The notes beneath the pieces are model-generated. The model saw only the letters and a list, made by a program, of their open reading frames with translations, did no database searches and was not told the DNA's origin. The position numbers and the translations under genes were made by a program. Shown here piece by piece: positions 1-12,457 of a stretch of 64,000 bases of DNA. Source of the stretch: Typha latifolia (taxonomy: Eukaryota > Streptophyta > Magnoliopsida > Poales > Typhaceae); assembly GCA_019914945.1 (NCBI GenBank), contig CM034103.1, positions 16,086,785 to 16,150,784 on the forward strand. The letters run 5' to 3'. Positions within the stretch are counted from its first letter, which is position 1; every line of letters starts with the position of its first letter.

Positions 1-577
1 GAAATCTCAGCATATGCATGAAAAGATATGGTACTCAACCAGATATTGATCTGCACCAAAAGGTTATATAAGCAATATGTTTTTCCAAATGCAAAGACAA
101 AAGAGCATGCTTCATTTAGAAAATGGCAGTTTAAATTCAAGAGAGAAAACTGCAAGTCTGAAGCAGTTAGTTGAAGACTAAACATATCTTCTCAAGTCTC
201 AACTATAAGACAACTGTGGCACTATAACCAGTTAATAGATATAGCTTGTAACTTTTCCTGGCACCAGCAACTTTTTTATCTTATAAATTCAGATGGTTTA
301 ATATCTCTATAGAAGAAAGACATGCATGATGCACTAGATGTGCATATACACCCAAAAATACGTTTCTAGTCTTAGCTATATCTCTTGCTTTTTGGAGCTT
401 GGCTTCAGCCCTATAGATATCTAAGTACAAACAATAATGAGCATTTTGCCCCAATGCAACAGAAAGAATACCCACAAGATAACGGGAATCCACTTCCAAA
501 TGTATATCTCAAGAGATTACATAAGAAATAGAAAGGTCAATTTCTGTTGTTTTCTGCAGTATGATAACTGTACTCAC

Positions 578-1317
578 CTTTAAGTCTTTATATCCATATA
601 TCTTGCCATCCTCACCAAAGAAATGATTTAGGTCGACGGGCTCAATGCAAATACTACTAGTTGCACCCACTTCATCTTGACTTCTAACTATAATAAGCCA
701 AATAGAAATGGAAGTTTATTAAACAACTTTAGTAGTTAGTAGACCATACTACAAACAAAAGATTAAAATGAAAAACAAAGGCAGAACCTCATACCAAGGA
801 AAACTTTGATGCACTCATTCGCCCCAACTCCACTATCTACAACATACCAAATACAATAAAGTCAACCCAGACCACTTATCATACTCTAACATATACAACA
901 ATAATGATGGTCATTGTAGAAAATGACAACACAAAACTAAAGCTTCTCTTCAACTACGAGATACTTGCAACGGAAAAGCTTCATATTATAACACAGAGGA
1001 AAAAGATAGCTGATAGCAACTACCAGCAACAAAGTACAGCTGAGGAACCAAGAATGAAGAGATCGACAGCATAAATTTGGGAAAAAATCATGGGAATACA
1101 ACACGACGACCGCAAATCTAGCTCCCCACATAACTTAGACGAGATCATGAAGTCATCTAAGAACAATCACAGGAAACTCCAAGAAAGAAGAGAGCTTAAA
1201 GAGGGGGAAAATCGAGAGAGTTTTCCCCCAAAATTGGTTACCGATCTTGGCGAATACGACGCGCTTCCGCTTCTTCGAATCCGACGAAGTCTCTTCGACC
1301 TTCTGCTTGAGCGCCAT
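578..1317 (-). CDS. HAG2: Histone acetyltransferase type B catalytic subunit (HAT1/HAG2-like), 5' exons only
   Basis: Three 5' coding exons are visible: 1242-1317, 795-836 and 578-687, joined in frame at GT-AG sites; the rest of the gene runs off the left edge. The product starts [19 protein letters not shown], and further on carries ANECIKVFL and then [19 protein letters not shown], which I recognise as the N-terminal region of plant HAT-B catalytic subunits. This family acetylates newly made histone H4 with an MSI-type WD40 partner before chromatin assembly. The catalytic GNAT domain lies outside the window, so activity cannot be judged. The Lys/Arg-rich run (residues about 15-19) could be a nuclear signal. 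An 'agggttt' element sits in the leader near 1341. Positions 1-577 hold intron sequence with no further exon I can support. The gene diverges from AP4S. Confidence 0.75.
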
Positions 1318-1635
1318 GTCCTCCGAAAGGGGAGAGCTCTAGGGTTTCAGTACCTTCGAAGGAGAAGAGTGTGAGAGGGAAGGCAGGCGGGAAACGCTAT
1401 TCCGTATATAAAAAGAAAAGGGGGGAGGGAAGGGAAGAAGCCGAGGGTTTCTTATTACAGCCTGAGCCTGCGACCCGGCATTTTGGCACGTGCGAGGAGG
1501 ACACGATTTATAGCGGTAAATGTGAAGTTGTAATTAATAAAATATAAAATAAAAATCACACTAAAACGAAGATTTATTCTCCCTTAGTGTTCGCACGTGC
1601 GATACGAACGAGCTATATAGTAGAAGATTGGCATC

Positions 1636-1677
<42 letters not shown>
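1318..1677. promoter_or_regulatory. Divergent promoter between HAG2-like and AP4S, with two G-boxes
   Basis: Only 360 bp separate the two start codons. Two CACGTG G-boxes at 1487-1492 and 1594-1599 lie in the same 10-mer, gcacgtgcga. A TATA-like gtatataaaaag lies near 1403-1414, oriented for AP4S or shared. G-boxes bind bHLH and bZIP factors in plants; co-regulation of the two genes is inferred. Confidence 0.55.

Positions 1678-1678
<1 letters not shown>
1639..1678. repeat. (GA)20 microsatellite running into the AP4S start codon
   Basis: Twenty uninterrupted GA units occupy the end of the AP4S 5' leader. The last A is the first base of the ATG at 1678-1680. Confidence 0.95.
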
Positions 1679-1681
<3 letters not shown>

Positions 1682-3521
1682 GGATCCGGTTCGTCTTGTT
1701 GGTGAACAAGCAGGGGCAGACACGGCTGGCCCAATACTACGAGTACCTCACGCTCGAGGAGCGCCGCGCTCTCGAAGGCGAGATCGTTCGCAAGTGCCTC
1801 GCCCGCAACGAGCAGCAGGTAATGTTTTCCTCTCCTATCTAATTTGATCTCGCATGTCCGAACCCCTCTTAGATCCGGGACAGTTGCTGCTCTTGGATCT
1901 CGATCGTCTCGAATCGGAAGAGATCAAGTCAGTCTACCATTAGGAGATCTAGCACTATGTTCGTTGGTTGAATGGTATGATATGGATTCATTAGTTATGA
2001 CGTTGGGCAAGGATCTAATTGCTTTGCTCTGCTGATCATTGTTAGAAATCAAATCCTAATTTCCGTTAGTAAATACTTTCCCCTTGTTAATGGAGTTATG
2101 GAAGGAATTGAAGATATGAAAAATGATGGATGATGTGGTTTATACTTTATAAATGGGTTCGTATTTAAGAATACCAATAATTTGCCTTTTTTTTTAAAGT
2201 GATGGAATTATATCATGCGTGATCATTTGGGGGAATCTGAGATTTAAGTCATGAAATTCACTGGGAATATAATTGCTTTCAGTGTCTTCTACTTAATTGA
2301 TATTGGCTTCACATATATATTCTCGTCACTGATCTCTGTCTAATTGTAGTGTTCTTTTGTTGAGCATCGGAATTACAAAATCGTATACAGGCGCTATGCA
2401 TCACTTTTCTTCCTAGTAGGAGTTGACAACGATGAGGTATGCCATTCTATGATCTCAGTGTGCATCTTGTAAATCATATTCACAAGATATGTTTAGTTTA
2501 GTTACTTCTTATAGGAATCATTGTGTGTATGCGATTGTCAAACTTAAAATGAAGTTTTTAATGGCAAAACATGAATCTTATCTTTACAGTCTAACAAATA
2601 GCCTAACATAAATTGCTCGGAATAAGCACATGATGGATAGTTATGCATTTATTTATTTACTTTGTAAGTGTTTTTTTATCACTATCCAACAAAATCAATA
2701 GATTACTGTACATCTAGTGGCAAAACAGTTGAACTGCTTTATTTGGAAAAGGCTCAATAGCACAAGCAGAAAATGGGCCCAATAACTTTTGGGCATTTAA
2801 GCCTGTCTAAGATTACTGTCCTTTGAACTTTGGAAGTCTGTAATTTGGTATGGCAAGGACTTGTAGCATTAGCTTGTTGCTTATGCTCAATGGCCAGCGA
2901 TCACAGAGGACTATGTTGTCAGAATAAGCTAGAGGACAAAGCTCCAAATTATTTTGGATTCTATTAATATTCTCCTTTTTATGTATGAATTGTGTCTTGA
3001 TACAAGGATGCTTCATCTGATTCTATCAAGTTTGAGCATTTCTGCTTAAATGAAAATAAATATGATGAGTTGCTTGATCCTTGTCGAAGATCGGATTGAT
3101 TCCTAGAATTCTTTTGACTTGCATAACTGTTTTATTCTCTCTTTTTTTCCCCTTGGAGCAAGAAGGCAAATATGTTTATTTGCATCAATAAGTTAATGTT
3201 CTGAGTTTTTTTTTTTCAGAATGAGCTAGCAATCCTGGAATTCATACATCTATTGGTAGAAACCATGGATCGACATTTCGGAAATGTGGTATGCTCTCAT
3301 ATTTGTGTTGGTTCACATCAATTCTTTTCCTTTTCCTTGTCTTCTTGTAAAGATCTAACAAAAACTGCTTCCGTTGATCTCGCCAGTGTGAACTTGATAT
3401 AATGTTCCATCTTGAGAAGGCACATTTCATGTTGGAAGAGATGGTAATGAATGGTTGTATCGTGGAAACAAATAAATCAAACATTCTGGCACCGATCCAG
3501 CTGATGGACAAAGCTTCTTAG
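1678..3521 (+). CDS. AP4S: AP-4 adaptor complex sigma (small) subunit
   Basis: Four exons (1678-1818, 2350-2436, 3220-3288, 3387-3521) give an intact 143-residue protein, the normal size for an adaptin sigma chain. It begins [20 protein letters not shown] and continues through the longin-type fold with [37 protein letters not shown] and [14 protein letters not shown]. These are signature sigma motifs, and the [14 protein letters not shown] start points to the AP-4 rather than the AP-1, AP-2 or AP-3 form. AP-4 is a trans-Golgi coat that sorts vacuolar storage cargo; sigma is its smallest core subunit and helps bind dileucine signals. The (GA)20 leader abuts the start. The gene is convergent with EPSIN1; the stop codons are 976 bp apart. 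Confidence 0.93.
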
Positions 3522-4496
3522 ATTTATAAGGGACTGCCGCTTGCTCTTTGTAATCATGATCACTCCCTGCTTTATGTACTTGTTGTCTTACAAAAAAAAA
3601 TTTATGAAAGAAATTGTCTTACTTGATGCAATATTATTGGACTAAGTCTTCTGGTTATTCTTAGTATGTCATTAAACATTGATGCAAAGCTTGTCTATTA
3701 TGCATGTCCACATTTATGTCAAGGTGGCATACCGTGTTTCTGCTCTATTATTAACCACATCAGTCATTTGATACGAGAACGGTCAACACATGATATTCTT
3801 GTGTTGGCTTATGGTTACATAGTCTATTATAAAATCCATACTTACTATCACTCCTGCAGTCGAACCCAACGCATTTCGATCGTTACATAATATCATGACA
3901 TTATCAATTAAAATCACTTTACTTGCTGAACTGTTCGGGTTCAATGACGGGATGCCAAGTATACTGACTGCAAGAAATTTTAACTCACTGATATCGAGGT
4001 TGAACTGGATGATAATTTCTCACAAGTTCTCATTTTCCCCTTTTACACAGAGCACCAACAGAATTCTAAAGCATAATTAAACGTTCACAGCAATATATTT
4101 CGAAGTACAATGAAAGTGTCCCAAGGCTTCAGCCGCATTACTTACTAATCTGAAAACCGTACTAAAGCTATGAAAATATTAACAAGCTCTAATCAACTTC
4201 CTTCAGAAGTGTAGGCATGTTGGGAACTTTTGCAAACCAGCCAAGCATAAGCAACTTTTGCCGCAACTGTATATAAATGGATTGAACGCTGGTGAAGTAA
4301 AAAAGCCAGTCACGCTCACAAAAGCTAGACACAGGATACGACGAGTTGTACATAGGTACATTAACAAGAACAACATCAAGAATGAAGGATTGCAGATTGA
4401 AGCAAGTACTCTGCAATTCACAACCAATAAAATTATGTAATTGAGGAGTAGATATTGGCTGATGAAAGAATGTAGAGAACAACTTCAGAAGAATGG
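3522..4496. other. Convergent spacer between AP4S and EPSIN1
   Basis: AT-rich 3'-UTR and terminator sequence of the two convergent genes. The short open frames here have no recognisable content and are not called. Confidence 0.7.
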
Positions 4497-7400
4497 TCAT
4501 TTGAAGCTTCCAAACTGCTGTCCGCCAAAGGCTGATGAGAAGCTTCCACTTCCACCAGTTGATGTGGAAGATGAGAAACCAGAGACTCCCAAGCCTGATC
4601 CCCCGCCCATGGCTCTTCCCATATACACTGGTGCGGGTAGACCTTTGTCTTTCTCATCTGATCCATCACTAAGCCCTCCTACAATCCCAATATCAGCTAG
4701 ATTTACCTTCTTGGCTGCATGTCAAAAGGATAGCCCCAATAAAAAATTTTAACCCGATTAATACTGCAGGACAAAACCTAATTCAGCATGTACTTCCATC
4801 TATATAAATTGTTTGTTTCAATTAAAGAACGTCTATAATTTGTTTTAGACTAAGAAAGTTGATCATAGAACCATAAAGTTTATTGGCAAATCGTGACGGT
4901 ACTTAATCTAAACCATCAAATTATCTATACATAAGTCAACAAACAATGTGTACCTAACCAAAGAGCTTGTAATAAGACTCATGCATATAATAGTTGCATC
5001 ATAATAATCAGAGAATTGAAACTCACGAGCAGTTATATTCAGATCGATCAGTCCACGGCTCAAAGAGTCAGCCCATATGCCAGACTTAACCTGGAACGTG
5101 TTCTTGGTGGCAGGTTTTGCTCCTGCCAGATAGGTTTGGTCCTGTTTGAGGCTATTGTTTCCCCCAGTTGTTGCATCAGTATGCGAAGTAAAGGCCCCAA
5201 AAGTGGAGTCTGCAAAAGGATCTTGGTCAACATTGTTGAGGCTTTCCGTGGAATTATGTGGTGGTTCTGTAGTAGCTGATTCCACATGGGAAGCAAAGGC
5301 ACCAAAAGGGTCAGATCCTTCAAAACTGTTCAATGGAATTGCAGCAAAAGGGTCAAATGTGCTTGTTGGTACAGGCGTAGAAGACTTTGTTTCAGAAGAT
5401 AATCCCAAATTTGGTGCCACAAAAAAATCTGTCTTTGAAGGAAATGCAGCAGGAAAGGCAGGTTGATCAGCAAAGAGATCAATGTGGCTCTGCAGTGGCA
5501 TTTTGACAGAAAAGCATGTTAGTAAAAAGAGTCAATTGAAATTATTAACATTCTGTAAGATACATCAACTTGGGCGACCAAGAAAATGTGAAAAGTCAAA
5601 ACAAGCCCAAGCAATGGTGCAATTGGAGTGTAAAGAGGACTACAGGAGACTTTGTTCATTTTCAATTTCACAGTGCAAAGAAATTAACTTTTTTGGTTCC
5701 AAGTTTCTTACTCCAAGATCACTTGGCAAAGCTGCCATGTCATACAAGAGTGAACAATTCAAGCAGATAATTTATCTTCTTGACAAATGAAGAAAACAAC
5801 AGTTGCCTTATTGTTCCTATGACCATTCACTTGGAAATCAAATCTGACCTGAGCATGAGAACCTGTAGCTACTTCTGCTTGCGGAGCAACCGACTGAAAA
5901 GACGCATCAGCAAATAGATCAACCTCTGGTGCAGCAACACTGCTTACTGTGGTTGTTTCTGTTGGACTAGATGAAGGTGCATCCATGAGATCATCCAATA
6001 AACTTTGCCCAAAGAGATCCACCTGGTTAGAGCTTGTATTATGTGATCCTACAAATGAAAAGGATAAGATCCTGATAAGAAGCTTATCACCCAAAAAAAA
6101 TAAAGGATTGAACCCAAGGAAATTACTTACAAGATGATTTAACGAAGAACAGTTAAATCCAATCGACACAACAGATATTTGCATATTTATGGCCATAAAC
6201 CAATGGTAATCTAATCATTCAAATCATAATTGTCATTTTAGTGCTCCACCGTGATGCTGACATTACTATGTTAATTGCTACAACAGCAATAATTTAAGGC
6301 CATCAAATTCTGGTTGGGAGGCTAAGTTATGCAAAAGAAAAGGAAACTAAGTTAAGAACCTTCAGAAGAAAAGTTAAAAGCAACATCATTTCACTTCACT
6401 TCTATAGATAAACTGGACAAAAGTTATTGGATGCTCTCTTCTCTAACCATATCTCTTTAGGATTGAAGCTATTTTAAAAAGTCAATGTGGCAGTGACACA
6501 GTGAGGCTTCCACTTGTCAGACCTGGTTTGATGGGTTTAAGTCCAAAAATAGACTTTCCAGATATGGGAGTAAAGTTGCATACAGCCATGCACTATACTC
6601 AAAATGAACGTTAGCAGCATCAGCGTGCACCAGAAACCCATGTTCTTTTCCTTTCAAAAATATGTTCGTTGATTTGCTAGGCATGCACAGATGCATAGAT
6701 CGTATTCATAATAAATTATAAATATGCTGTAGTGTAATAAAAATATGCAGATCAAGTTCCTTAACTTGTGAGTGAACAAAGAAGTAAGAAAGAAATAAAG
6801 AATAGCTTTCTCTTCCAACAAGTGAATTGACCAGTCAAGCACCAGGAAATTAATAGCTCAAATATTAACCTGCAGCTGATGAGCCACGTGGATCAAAGTC
6901 ATCAAAATCATCATCACCACTACTAGGTGGAGCACTTGGGGTTTTAGAAGGACCAAAACCTGGCTTACTCAACGGCTTTGAGGATTGGGAACTCTGATCC
7001 CTGTTACATGGGAAAAAATTGAACATTAATTTCAGATTGAAACCGAAGCATCATGAACAAAAATTAGTGTGGACTCACTTCAGGATGAAACTATGCAAAC
7101 TAATGATGCGGACATCACTGATAGGACGCGATGGCGTGTGTACCAGCACAGGAGGCGCCGACAGTTGATGATCCCTCCTATAGGGATTTGGTTCTGATTT
7201 TTATTTATTTATGGTGTCTTTTGTTTATTTCCTATGTATGGTGTTTTTTGCTTAATTCCATTGTAGGTCTATATATAGACCCGTTATATTTCCTTTGGAC
7301 TTAATAAAAGTTTATGTGATTTGTTCTCTCGAGAATTTTGGTGTGAAACCTTTTCTTAGGGTGGAGGTGTGAAACCCCATTCCTTCCCTTCTTATTTCTC

Positions 7401-9809
7401 TACTTCATTTTCCTCCACCACGTTTTGCATCAACTAAATTATCCATTATCTTGAAATATATGTTGCGGAAGAAGTTTCTATAGTCCCTAAATCCTTATAC
7501 ATGTCTTTTCAGACTCCATGATCAACATGAGTCAACTGTCAGATAGAGATGTGAAGTGCAAGCAAATAGTTACATATACATTCCATTACTAATTTATGCC
7601 TGAGATATTGTGCCCCTCAAGCTGTCTTTTACCCTTAAGAACCAAGCAAGTGTCTCTTGGGACAAGAACTAGCATCAACTCTCTTATAGTCTAATTATAC
7701 TTAGCTAACAAGTATGATCAATTAATCGAACACATCAATTGAAAGAAGTCAAAGAATTAATTCTATTAAGGACGGAATAGCTCATGAAAGTACCATCAGC
7801 ATCCAAAGAGGCCCAGGCTTAAACAATTGCTTTTAAAAGCTATTTGGCCTTGCCAAAGGAGGAGGTGAATCCATACTTGGTCAAAGACGGATAAACTAGC
7901 TCACACAATTAATATTACAAGATATAAAACCTTTCTAAAGTACTCACATCCAATAATTTCTTTTATTTCTGTTTTGGCTGACTAATTTGGTTAAACAAAT
8001 TACTATCCATGCATAGATGTGAAAACATGGTTTGGTTGATCTTGCCTTTCTATTTGGTTACACCACAAGCATTTGTATTCACTCTACAATAAAAGTAGCT
8101 TAAGGGGTACCTGCCAATATGCGCCACACCCTTTTTCAACTTGTTGTCTCTATTCTGGTTTAGGACACTTTCAGACTTTTGACGATCTTTGCTGCTGCCT
8201 ATTGACTTGGCTTCTTTTCCATTTCGTTCTGTGTCTCTGAAACTATCTTTGAAGGAGTCACCTTCCCTTGAACCAGTCAAGCTTCCATAATGGTCACTAG
8301 AACTATAGCTGCTGTTGCTTCCATATGAAGTTGAGCTTGATTTATATGTGATTCCAGATGAAGATAATCCAATGTATCTAAGTGTAGGAGCAATTATAAT
8401 TTATTCGTTAATAGAACAAAGGAAAAGAAAAAGAAAGTAATAGGGACATCATATCACTGGGTTTAACAGATGCCTTACTTGTCACGGTTTGCAGCAGCTT
8501 TATCTCTGACTGCTTGTATTTTATCCTTGTCATTCAAAATATTTGAAATTGTCTCGGCCTTCTTCCTCACATTAATACCAACATCCTTTCCATTAGGCTC
8601 AACATGCTCAAACCTTGAGAGTACCTTGATAAGACAAAACAAATAGGAAAGAAGTAATTGGAAGCATAGGAGTCTCATTTGGTTAGATAAAAAATAGTTG
8701 CCATGAGGGATAAAGAAAATATACTGAAATTGGAGAACAATGCTCAAGAATGTCATCAAGTGCACGCTCAGATCCATTTGCTATCAAGTATTCAATGACA
8801 GTCAATGCCTGTGATGATGAAATTTGTTACATGCTAAGTCCAAATCAGATGAAGATTGGAGTAGGAACTAATTGACTAGATAAAGTTAGAGCAAAAAAAA
8901 GGGTCTAATTATCACCTTGTAGACATGGCGCCAATTTTGACTGCCCTCGGTCAGTCTTGTCCAAAGAACATTCATTATCATCTGGCACTCAGTGCTGTGC
9001 AATTATATTGTAAGAAATTAGGATATCAATTTCAGTGCACAACAACAGCATAGACAGCTTCTGATCCACACAGAGCTAATGTCGCTTACAATTTTTTGGT
9101 GGCCTGAGCAATCTCTGACAAAGCCGATCCATGAGGACCCCAAGGTTCATCGTTTGTTGCATCGAGGACCTGAAGTCCAACAATTGATTAGCCTGAGGCA
9201 AGGAATGAAAGAAATGCTGGAATTGAACAAAAACAACCAGCACTTCTCCACAAGTGCAGCTGCAACGATAACAGATGCTATACTTCTATGTCAAGGTATT
9301 CATTTCATTTCTGATGCGTTCTTTTCCACCATGCTGCATGGGAACTACAAATTTCCAGACTGAAAGCATCAAAATTAGACAGCAATATAATAGATCGATC
9401 CTACAAGGCCAAACTAGCTAAGATTTCTTTGGATAATCTAATGGATAGGAAATAATAGTCCAGTTTACAGATCTGAATCCGCCAGTTGAGTAATTCTACC
9501 CGATTTCTCCCATTAAATTACACTCCGTGATATCAACGAGTTAATCTACGACCTGATCTTTGATAGTAACGACATCACAAAGGCGAAAAAAGTAATCAGA
9601 TCTAGTTAAGAGTCGCAAAACACGACAGATTAGAGATCTAACCTTTTGTTCGATCTCCGGAACCTTGAGCACTTTGAGATTGACCTCCCGCTTTCTGCAA
9701 AAGCCAAGGGTTTACATAGATCTGAGGCGATCGATCGGAAGGAGAGATTTCTGATTCAAAAAGCTTACATCTCGCGAACCGTTTGATCGAAGACCTTCAT
9801 AAAATCCAT
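4497..9809 (-). CDS. EPSIN1: Clathrin interactor of the EPSIN1 type (ENTH domain)
   Basis: Eleven exons: 9769-9809, 9643-9694, 9090-9169, 8916-8994, 8725-8808, 8479-8624, 8111-8377, 6870-7000, 5849-6048, 5027-5489 and 4497-4714. They total 1761 nt, or 586 residues, close to Arabidopsis EPSIN1 and shorter than EPSIN2/3. Residues about 1-150 form the ENTH domain ([20 protein letters not shown] at the start, then NDEPWGPHG and [20 protein letters not shown]), which binds phosphoinositides. The disordered tail has an acidic patch ([10 protein letters not shown]), repeated DLF/DPF-type adaptor motifs ([25 protein letters not shown]), a clathrin-box-like LIDLN, and a Gly/Ser-rich end at [15 protein letters not shown]1 works at the Golgi/TGN in vacuolar cargo transport with clathrin and adaptors. 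Intron 7 carries a solo LTR and is about 1.1 kb. Confidence 0.93.
7104..7432. mobile_element. Solo LTR of a retrotransposon in an EPSIN1 intron
   Basis: A 329-bp element begins TGATGC and ends GCATCA (inverted TG...CA termini). It is flanked by a perfect 5-bp duplication, ACTAA, at 7099-7103 and 7433-7437. Inside are a TATA-like ctatatata near 7270 and an aataaa signal near 7305, as expected for U3/R of an LTR. No internal domain, primer-binding site or second LTR is present, so it is a solo LTR left by unequal recombination. Its superfamily (probably Copia) cannot be fixed from the sequence. Confidence 0.88.
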
Positions 9810-10901
9810 TGCGCTGGAGCGATCGAGGATTAGATCTCGCCTGTGGGAGGGAAATGGCGGAGAATTAGTCCCCTTTAGATCGCAATATCCTTTTGGTTTG
9901 GTCTCGAGATAGGAGAAGAAGGGGTTAGGAGCGTGTCTTCAGAGTAGCGGTAGCGGTGGGGATGTGGTGACAGCTCTCCTGCGGCAAACAGTGTGATCCG
10001 CGAACATTTAAATATAGCCAAATTTTCCCCTTGCATTAAATCAAAATACTTATTTATAAATCACACTTAAAACATTTTTCTCTATAAATATAAGTATGAT
10101 TAACAAAAAAATTAACTTTTTTTAATCAAAATGTCTATGAACTCAGATGTCGTAATATTATCATGCCTATTTTTCAATCATCTCAACTATGAGGCATTTA
10201 TGTTAGCTAATATAGTGAGTTATCTAGTCTTAGGGTTTAAGTCTTGTTCATTGCTAAATAATTATTATTCTGAACTAAATATCGCCGAGATCTGCTCCAA
10301 TCCGTCGAACTGTCAAACTGCTCCTCCAAGCCAACCGCACTGTCGTGCTATCAACCGAGTTGAGCCGTTGAGCCAAATCACTAAATAATTTTTTTTATAA
10401 AATTATTTAGGATTAGAGTCGAACTCATAACCTCTTCGGTAGATGAATATATAGCTGAGTTTGGGCCCGGACCAATCAGATAGAATCTTTAGCCCGTGGC
10501 CGTGGATACCATCAGCAATCCGAGACTAGAGAATCATAGTTGGATATTCTCTTACTAATAATAAGTTGAGCTTTATATATACTGCCAGTGCATGAGATCA
10601 TAAGATTGCACCCCTTCGATCTTCCAAAAGGTTGTACAGAAGTCACACTTCACCTCTATTTTTTATTTTCCTTTATTTAATTTTTATTCTTTTGATACTA
10701 GTTTTTTTTTTTTAAACAAAAAAAGTAGGAAGACAATTTCTCCGTTGAGGGACTTATACGCATTCCGATAAGAATAGTGGCTGTGATAACTTTATTACAA
10801 CCTCTCACCCGAGAGAAAATAGTGCATGAGTGCCCCTTACAAACTAAAGTAATTATGCACAGACCAACTAAGGCATAAGTAAACTATCGAGGCATTAAAA
10901 T

Positions 10902-11070
10902 CATGAATTGTGATTTGAATTATATTTGATCCATTTGTGGCTGGTTGTTTCTCTTGATGACTTTATATGTATCTAATTTATATATTGCGAAGAGTTAGAA
11001 TTCCTAGTTTATGATTGGCCATGTGGTATTTTTTTTTTCAATGTTTTGTGTTGAAATTTTTATTTAATTC
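10902..11070. repeat. Diverged direct repeat, copy 1 (copy 2 at about 13027-13155)
   Basis: Both segments share ttgtgatttgaat, tttgatccac/t-ttgtggct, taatttatatattg-gaagagtta and a catg/gtgtgg-attt block in the same order. The match is imperfect but collinear over roughly 130-170 bp, so it is a duplication or two copies of one element. Confidence 0.65.
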
Positions 11071-11884
11071 TCTAAGATTTCATCTCTGATGAGTATATTC
11101 AAATTTAGTGATTTCATAGGCTTAAACATAAAGTAAAAATAAAATTAAGTTACTACTGAGTAATTCCATAGATACATCTATAATTTGATAATCAGTAATG
11201 TAGTTAATTATTATTTGTTGTATTGCTATTTTTTTATATGAATTTCGATAGATATTATTTTATATGCGTTAGAAAACTTATTCAATACTTTAAATTTTTA
11301 AAAAGAAATATTATAAATCACACCTTATATTTTACTTATTTTATAATTTATGCTTTATCTTTGAGGATTAATTAATTCAACCCTTCATTTTATCTATAAT
11401 TTTTATTTAACAACCTAGGTTAATGTAAACATACCATAAAAAATTATTATAATATACTAAATATTTTATAAAATACTCAAATTACTCTGATCTTTCTCTC
11501 TCATCTTTACTATGGGATTAATAGAGGATGGAAGGTGGTTTGAGGGAGATAAAGGAAGATGATGGAGGGACAAATAGGTAAATATATTTTAGTACTTTAA
11601 TTAATATCAGTAAGATAAATAATATTAGGGTGTTAAATAAAAATTATAGAAAAAAATAAGGAGTCAGATTATAAAATTCTCAAGAACAAAGTGTAAACCA
11701 CAAAATAGATAAAATATACAGTATGATTTGTAAAATTCGTAACATTTAAATTTATTAATTTGAATAATAAAATTATCTTTCATTAACTCATTTGCCATAC
11801 CTTTTCAATCTAAACTCGATATACATACATTTAATTCTTTAAAACTTCATATCTAATAAATATTTTGAGGGTTTCTTCCATGCA

Positions 11885-12457
11885 ATAGAATTAATTCTCT
11901 ATCAATCAATTTGATTAAGATCTAACGGTTAAGATCTTTAGGGGTATAATAGGAATAAAAGATATTACCGGTTCAGCAGGTAATTTTTTTAGATATATAA
12001 TCTTGCACAATATTTTTTAACAATTATATTATCTTAATATTTTATTAAGTAAAAGACATATATATCATTACCTGAGAGTAATGTATATATATCAAAATAA
12101 GGGTATTGATGTCTTTTTTAATTAACTTGATGAAAATTTAATTATATTTTATCTTTTTGATTATTTTTTATTATTTGCATATATCTCCCATTAGTTTAAG
12201 ATTGATTTAAATTAAATTTTAATAGATAGAAATAGAGAATTATATTTAAATTGAAGTTTATCTCCAAACAATCAAATTTAAATTATTTAATATTAAATAA
12301 TATCTCATATAATTAAGGTTTAATTATATTTATAAGAGAAATCTTAACGGAAGAAAAAAAAATATGTAGAGCGCTTCTTCCGTATCATAAAGTTAATTGT
12401 TTATTAATCACTTTGATGAAGATCTAATGATTAAGATCTTCAAGGGTATAACAAGAA
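11885..12457. repeat. Diverged repeat pair (11888-11956 and 12389-12457)
   Basis: The two 69-bp segments align without gaps by eye and share cores such as gaagatctaa/taagatctaa, ttaagatctt and aagggtata/aggggtata. The origin is unknown; it is probably an old transposon or local duplication. Confidence 0.6.

Noticed and set aside
281..499. 72-codon minus frame in the first 500 bp
   Set aside because: It lies in the HAG2-like intron region and does not match HAT-B sequence or splice phases.
1587..1847. 86-codon plus frame through the GA repeat
   Set aside because: It is out of frame with the clear AP4S start; Arg-Glu repeats come from the microsatellite.
10395..10440. tRNA-like B-box (gagttcgactct on minus) suggesting a SINE
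   Set aside because: No A-box, tail or target duplication found nearby.
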